A stretch of 64,000 bases of DNA. Origin: Comamonadaceae bacterium M7527 (GTDB lineage: Bacteria > Pseudomonadota > Gammaproteobacteria > Burkholderiales > Burkholderiaceae_C). The stretch covers positions 124,001 to 188,000 of the forward strand of contig CP087990.1 in the NCBI GenBank assembly GCA_021044545.1, given 5' to 3'. Of the stretch, positions 61,701-64,000 are shown in pieces. The translations under genes and the position numbers were made by a program. Below the pieces are notes generated by a model. It had not been told where the DNA came from. It ran no database searches and worked only from the letters and a program-made list of their open reading frames with translations. The number at the start of each line of letters is the position of its first letter. Positions within the stretch are counted from its first letter, which is position 1.

Positions 61701-62798
61701 CATGGCGCCACGCACGGCGGCAACCAGGGCATCGACAGCGTCTTCGGTGGTGTCCCAGGCGCACATGAAGCGGCAGCCACCACCAGCAATAAATTCATAA
61801 AAGCGCCAGCCGCCCGCTTGCAGTTTGTCAATGGCGTGCTGCGGCAAGGTGGCGAACACGCCATTGGCTTGGGTTGGGGCTATCAGCGATATACCCGCAA
61901 TGCCCTCAAAACCGGCGCGCAGGCGTTGTGCCATGGCGTTGGCGTGACGGGCGTTGTGCAGCCACACATCGTCTTGCAGCATGCCCAGCCAAGGCGCTGA
62001 TATAAAGCGCATTTTGCTGGCCAGTTGGCCGGCTTGCTTTACCCGGTAGGCAAAGTCTTCGCTGAGCTGTTTGTCAAAAAACACCACTGCCTCGCCTACA
62101 GGCAGGCCGTTTTTGGTGCCACCAAAGCACAGCACGTCAACGCCTGCACGCCACGTAATGTCGCTGGGGTGGCAGCCCAAGGTGGCCACCGCGTTGGCAA
62201 AGCGTGCGCCGTCCATGTGCACTTTGAGTTGGCGGCGTTTGGCAATGGCGGCAATGGCGCGCACTTCCTCTACCGTGTACACCGTGCCCAGCTCTGTGGC
62301 CTGGGTGATGGACACCACTTTGGGCTTGGGGTAGTGCAGGTCGCTGCGCTTGGTCACCATCAGCTCAATCGCGTCTGGCGTGAGTTTGCCGTGTTGGCCA
62401 GCTTCGCCGCCGGCATCTGCCACCAACAACTTTGAGCCGTTTGAGAAAAACTCTGGCCCGCCGCATTCGTCTGTTTCAATGTGCGCCACCGGCGAGCACA
62501 CCACCGAATGGTAACTTTGGCACAAGCTGGCCAATGCCAGTGAGTTGGCCGCTGTGCCGTTGAATACAAAGTAAATGTCGCAGTCTGTTTGAAACAGATT
62601 ACGCAGTTGCTCAGACACCTTGATCGTCCATTCGTCGTCACCGTAGGCGGGCGCATGGCCGCTGTTATTGGCCTCTAAAAACCAATGTGCCGCTGGGCCA
62701 CACATGCCCGCATAGTTGTCGCTGGCAAAGTGCTGCTTCAAATACGCGGGGTGGTTGATGGCGTTGCCTGCGGTGTGGGCAGTCTGGGTATTGCTCAT
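61686..62798 (-). CDS. ltaE: Low-specificity L-threonine aldolase
   Basis: PLP enzyme that cleaves threonine or allothreonine to glycine and acetaldehyde. The 370-residue protein from ATG 62798 has FASDNYAGMCGPAAHWFLEANNSGHAPAYGDDEWT near the start and LKVHMDGARFANAVA mid-protein. The lysine that holds the cofactor is in VDVLCFGGTKNGLPVGEAVVFF near 228. The start overlaps the gcvP stop by four bases (ATGA), so glycine made here may feed directly into glycine cleavage. The longer open frame is inside gcvP. Confidence 0.93.
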   Translation of the reverse strand: MSNTQTAHTAGNAINHPAYLKQHFASDNYAGMCGPAAHWFLEANNSGHAPAYGDDEWTIKVSEQLRNLFQTDCDIYFVFNGTAANSLALASLCQSYHSVVCSPVAHIETDECGGPEFFSNGSKLLVADAGGEAGQHGKLTPDAIELMVTKRSDLHYPKPKVVSITQATELGTVYTVEEVRAIAAIAKRRQLKVHMDGARFANAVATLGCHPSDITWRAGVDVLCFGGTKNGLPVGEAVVFFDKQLSEDFAYRVKQAGQLASKMRFISAPWLGMLQDDVWLHNARHANAMAQRLRAGFEGIAGISLIAPTQANGVFATLPQHAIDKLQAGGWRFYEFIAGGGCRFMCAWDTTEDAVDALVAAVRGAMLTGG

Positions 62799-64000
62799 GG
62801 TGTCGCTTTTGCTGTAGCTTGGGTTGCGGCCTTGACCTGTAGGGGCTCGTCGGCATAGCTGGCTAGTGGTACGCAGCTGCAAAACAAATTGCGGTCGCCA
62901 TAAACGTTGTCAACGCGGCCCACGGGTACCCAGTACTTGTTTTCTTGCAATGAAGGCAGTGGGTAGGCTGCGCGCTCGCGGCTGTAAATGTGCTGCCACT
63001 CGCTGGCGCTTACCGCTGTCGCGGTGTGTGGCGCATTGATCAGTGGGTTGTCATTGCTGGGCCACACACCAGTTTCAACCATTCGTATTTCATCTCGAAT
63101 CGCTTTCATGGCGTCAATAAAGCGGTCTAGCTCGGCCAGGCTTTCGCTCTCAGTGGGCTCTACCATCAAGGTGTTGGCCACTGGAAACGACAGCGTAGGT
63201 GCGTGAAAACCATAGTCAATGAGGCGTTTGGCCACGTCTTCGGCTTGTATGCCTGTGGTTTCCTTGAAGTGGCGCAAGTCCAAAATGCACTCATGCGCCA
63301 CCAAGCCACTGTCGCTGGCGTACAGCGTGGGGAAGTGGTCGCGCAGCGCGTGGCTCACGTAGTTGGCATTCAGTATGGCCACTTGCGTGGCGCGTTTGAG
63401 GGCGTCTGCGCCCATCATGCGGCAGTACATCCAGCTGATAGGCAACACAGCGGCGTTGCCCAAGGGCGCTGCGGATACCGCGCCCACTGGGCTAGTGATG
63501 CCGCTGGTGGCATGGCCTGGTAAAAATGGCGCCAGGTCTTCCACCACGCACACGGGGCCAACACCAGGGCCGCCGCCGCCGTGAGGGATGCAAAAGGTTT
63601 TGTGTAAATTGAGGTGGCTTACGTCGCCGCCAAACTCACCCGGTGCGGCCACGCCAACCAGGGCGTTCATGTTGGCACCATCTACATACACGCGCCCGCC
63701 GTGGCTGTGCACCAGCGCGCACAGCTCTTTGACTTGCGTCTCGAACACACCGTGGGTGCTGGGGTAGGTGATCATGATGGCGGCGAGCTCGTCGCTGTAG
63801 GTCTCGCACTTGGTGCCAAGGTCTGCCATGTCCACGTTACCCGCCTCATCGCAGGCCACCACTACCACTTGCATGCCCACCATTTGCGCGCTGGCGGGGT
63901 TGGTGCCGTGGGCGCTGGCGGGTATGAGGCAAATTTTGCGTTGCAAATCACCGCGTGACTGGTGAAAGCCTATGATCGCCAGCAAGCCTGCGTACTCACC
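62795..64000 (-). CDS. gcvP: Glycine dehydrogenase (decarboxylating) P protein, N-terminal part outside the window
   Basis: P protein of the glycine cleavage system; the first step decarboxylates glycine and loads the H protein. The visible 401 residues are the C-terminal part (usually about 950 in total). They include GFHQSRGDLQRKICLIPASAHGTNPASAQ, the PLP-lysine motif DVSHLNLHKTFCIPHGGGGPGVG and PTESESLAELDRF. The frame is open to the window edge (GEYAGLLAIIGF). Its stop overlaps ltaE. gcvT and gcvH would be expected upstream beyond base 64000. Confidence 0.97.
   Translation of the reverse strand, partial: GEYAGLLAIIGFHQSRGDLQRKICLIPASAHGTNPASAQMVGMQVVVVACDEAGNVDMADLGTKCETYSDELAAIMITYPSTHGVFETQVKELCALVHSHGGRVYVDGANMNALVGVAAPGEFGGDVSHLNLHKTFCIPHGGGGPGVGPVCVVEDLAPFLPGHATSGITSPVGAVSAAPLGNAAVLPISWMYCRMMGADALKRATQVAILNANYVSHALRDHFPTLYASDSGLVAHECILDLRHFKETTGIQAEDVAKRLIDYGFHAPTLSFPVANTLMVEPTESESLAELDRFIDAMKAIRDEIRMVETGVWPSNDNPLINAPHTATAVSASEWQHIYSRERAAYPLPSLQENKYWVPVGRVDNVYGDRNLFCSCVPLASYADEPLQVKAATQATAKATP

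Overview
This 64 kb window looks like core chromosome of a betaproteobacterium, most likely Burkholderiales and perhaps Comamonadaceae. That placement rests on gene order (folC-dedD-cvpA-purF-metZ, uvrC-pgsA, surE-pcm-nlpD), on EF-P modified by EarP, and on the protein families seen. No taxonomic search was possible. I see no phage, insertion sequence, CRISPR array or plasmid genes. Most genes are housekeeping, tightly packed, and often share overlapping stop and start codons.

Layout. 0-3.7 kb, minus strand: guaC (cut by the window edge), dnaG and an HSD10-type dehydrogenase. The dehydrogenase diverges from a patatin-like lipoprotein gene across a perfect 22-bp palindrome. 4.8-6.6 kb, minus: argG and an ArsC/Spx-like gene. 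6.6-13.5 kb, plus: folC, a SPOR protein, cvpA, purF, metZ and gltX, then tRNA-Ala, tRNA-Glu and tRNA-Asp. 14-16.8 kb, minus: a conserved protein, an Hsp15-like S4 protein and hemH. 17-20.2 kb, plus: a glycine betaine/proline ABC transporter (proX, proW, proV) with a structured leader and an internal terminator. 20.3-28 kb, minus: squalene synthesis genes hpnE, hpnD and hpnC, with an RND efflux pump between hpnD and hpnC. 28.3-34.5 kb, plus: tRNA-Leu and the proteostasis genes tig, clpP, clpX and lon. 34.5-41 kb: tRNA-Gly, tRNA-Cys and the SOS mutasome imuA-imuB-dnaE2 behind a perfect LexA box. 41-46 kb: efp and earP (minus), then uvrC, pgsA and a DMT transporter. 46.5-49 kb: HU, tRNA-Val, ppiD and tRNA-His. 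49-54.4 kb: a quinone oxidoreductase, surE, pcm, nlpD and rlmD, with no rpoS after nlpD. 54.5-58.2 kb, minus: a compact operon of O-acetylhomoserine sulfhydrylase, alpha/beta hydrolase, Mpo1-like (DUF962) protein and cytochrome P450. 58.4-61.7 kb, plus: CBS protein, aroC, MFS transporter and aroQ. 61.7-64 kb, minus: threonine aldolase overlapping gcvP, which runs off the edge.

The genes cover one-carbon and sulfur amino acid metabolism (folC, metZ, metY, ltaE, gcvP), osmoprotection (proXWV), hopanoid or squalene lipids (hpnCDE), protein quality control (tig, clpPX, lon, ppiD, pcm, hslR), DNA damage response (uvrC, imuA-imuB-dnaE2) and aromatic amino acid synthesis (aroC, aroQ). Five genes (gltX, hpnC, tig, clpX, pgsA) each carry a single frameshift that one small indel would repair. 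Four of the five are normally essential or conserved core genes, so sequence error is the likely cause rather than gene decay.

The best candidate for something undescribed is the P450 / Mpo1-like / hydrolase / sulfhydrylase operon. Its coupling suggests a joint lipid or fatty-acid oxidation role, but this is inference. The LiuR-like palindrome, the shared tRNA leader element and the proX leader are regulatory features worth checking.
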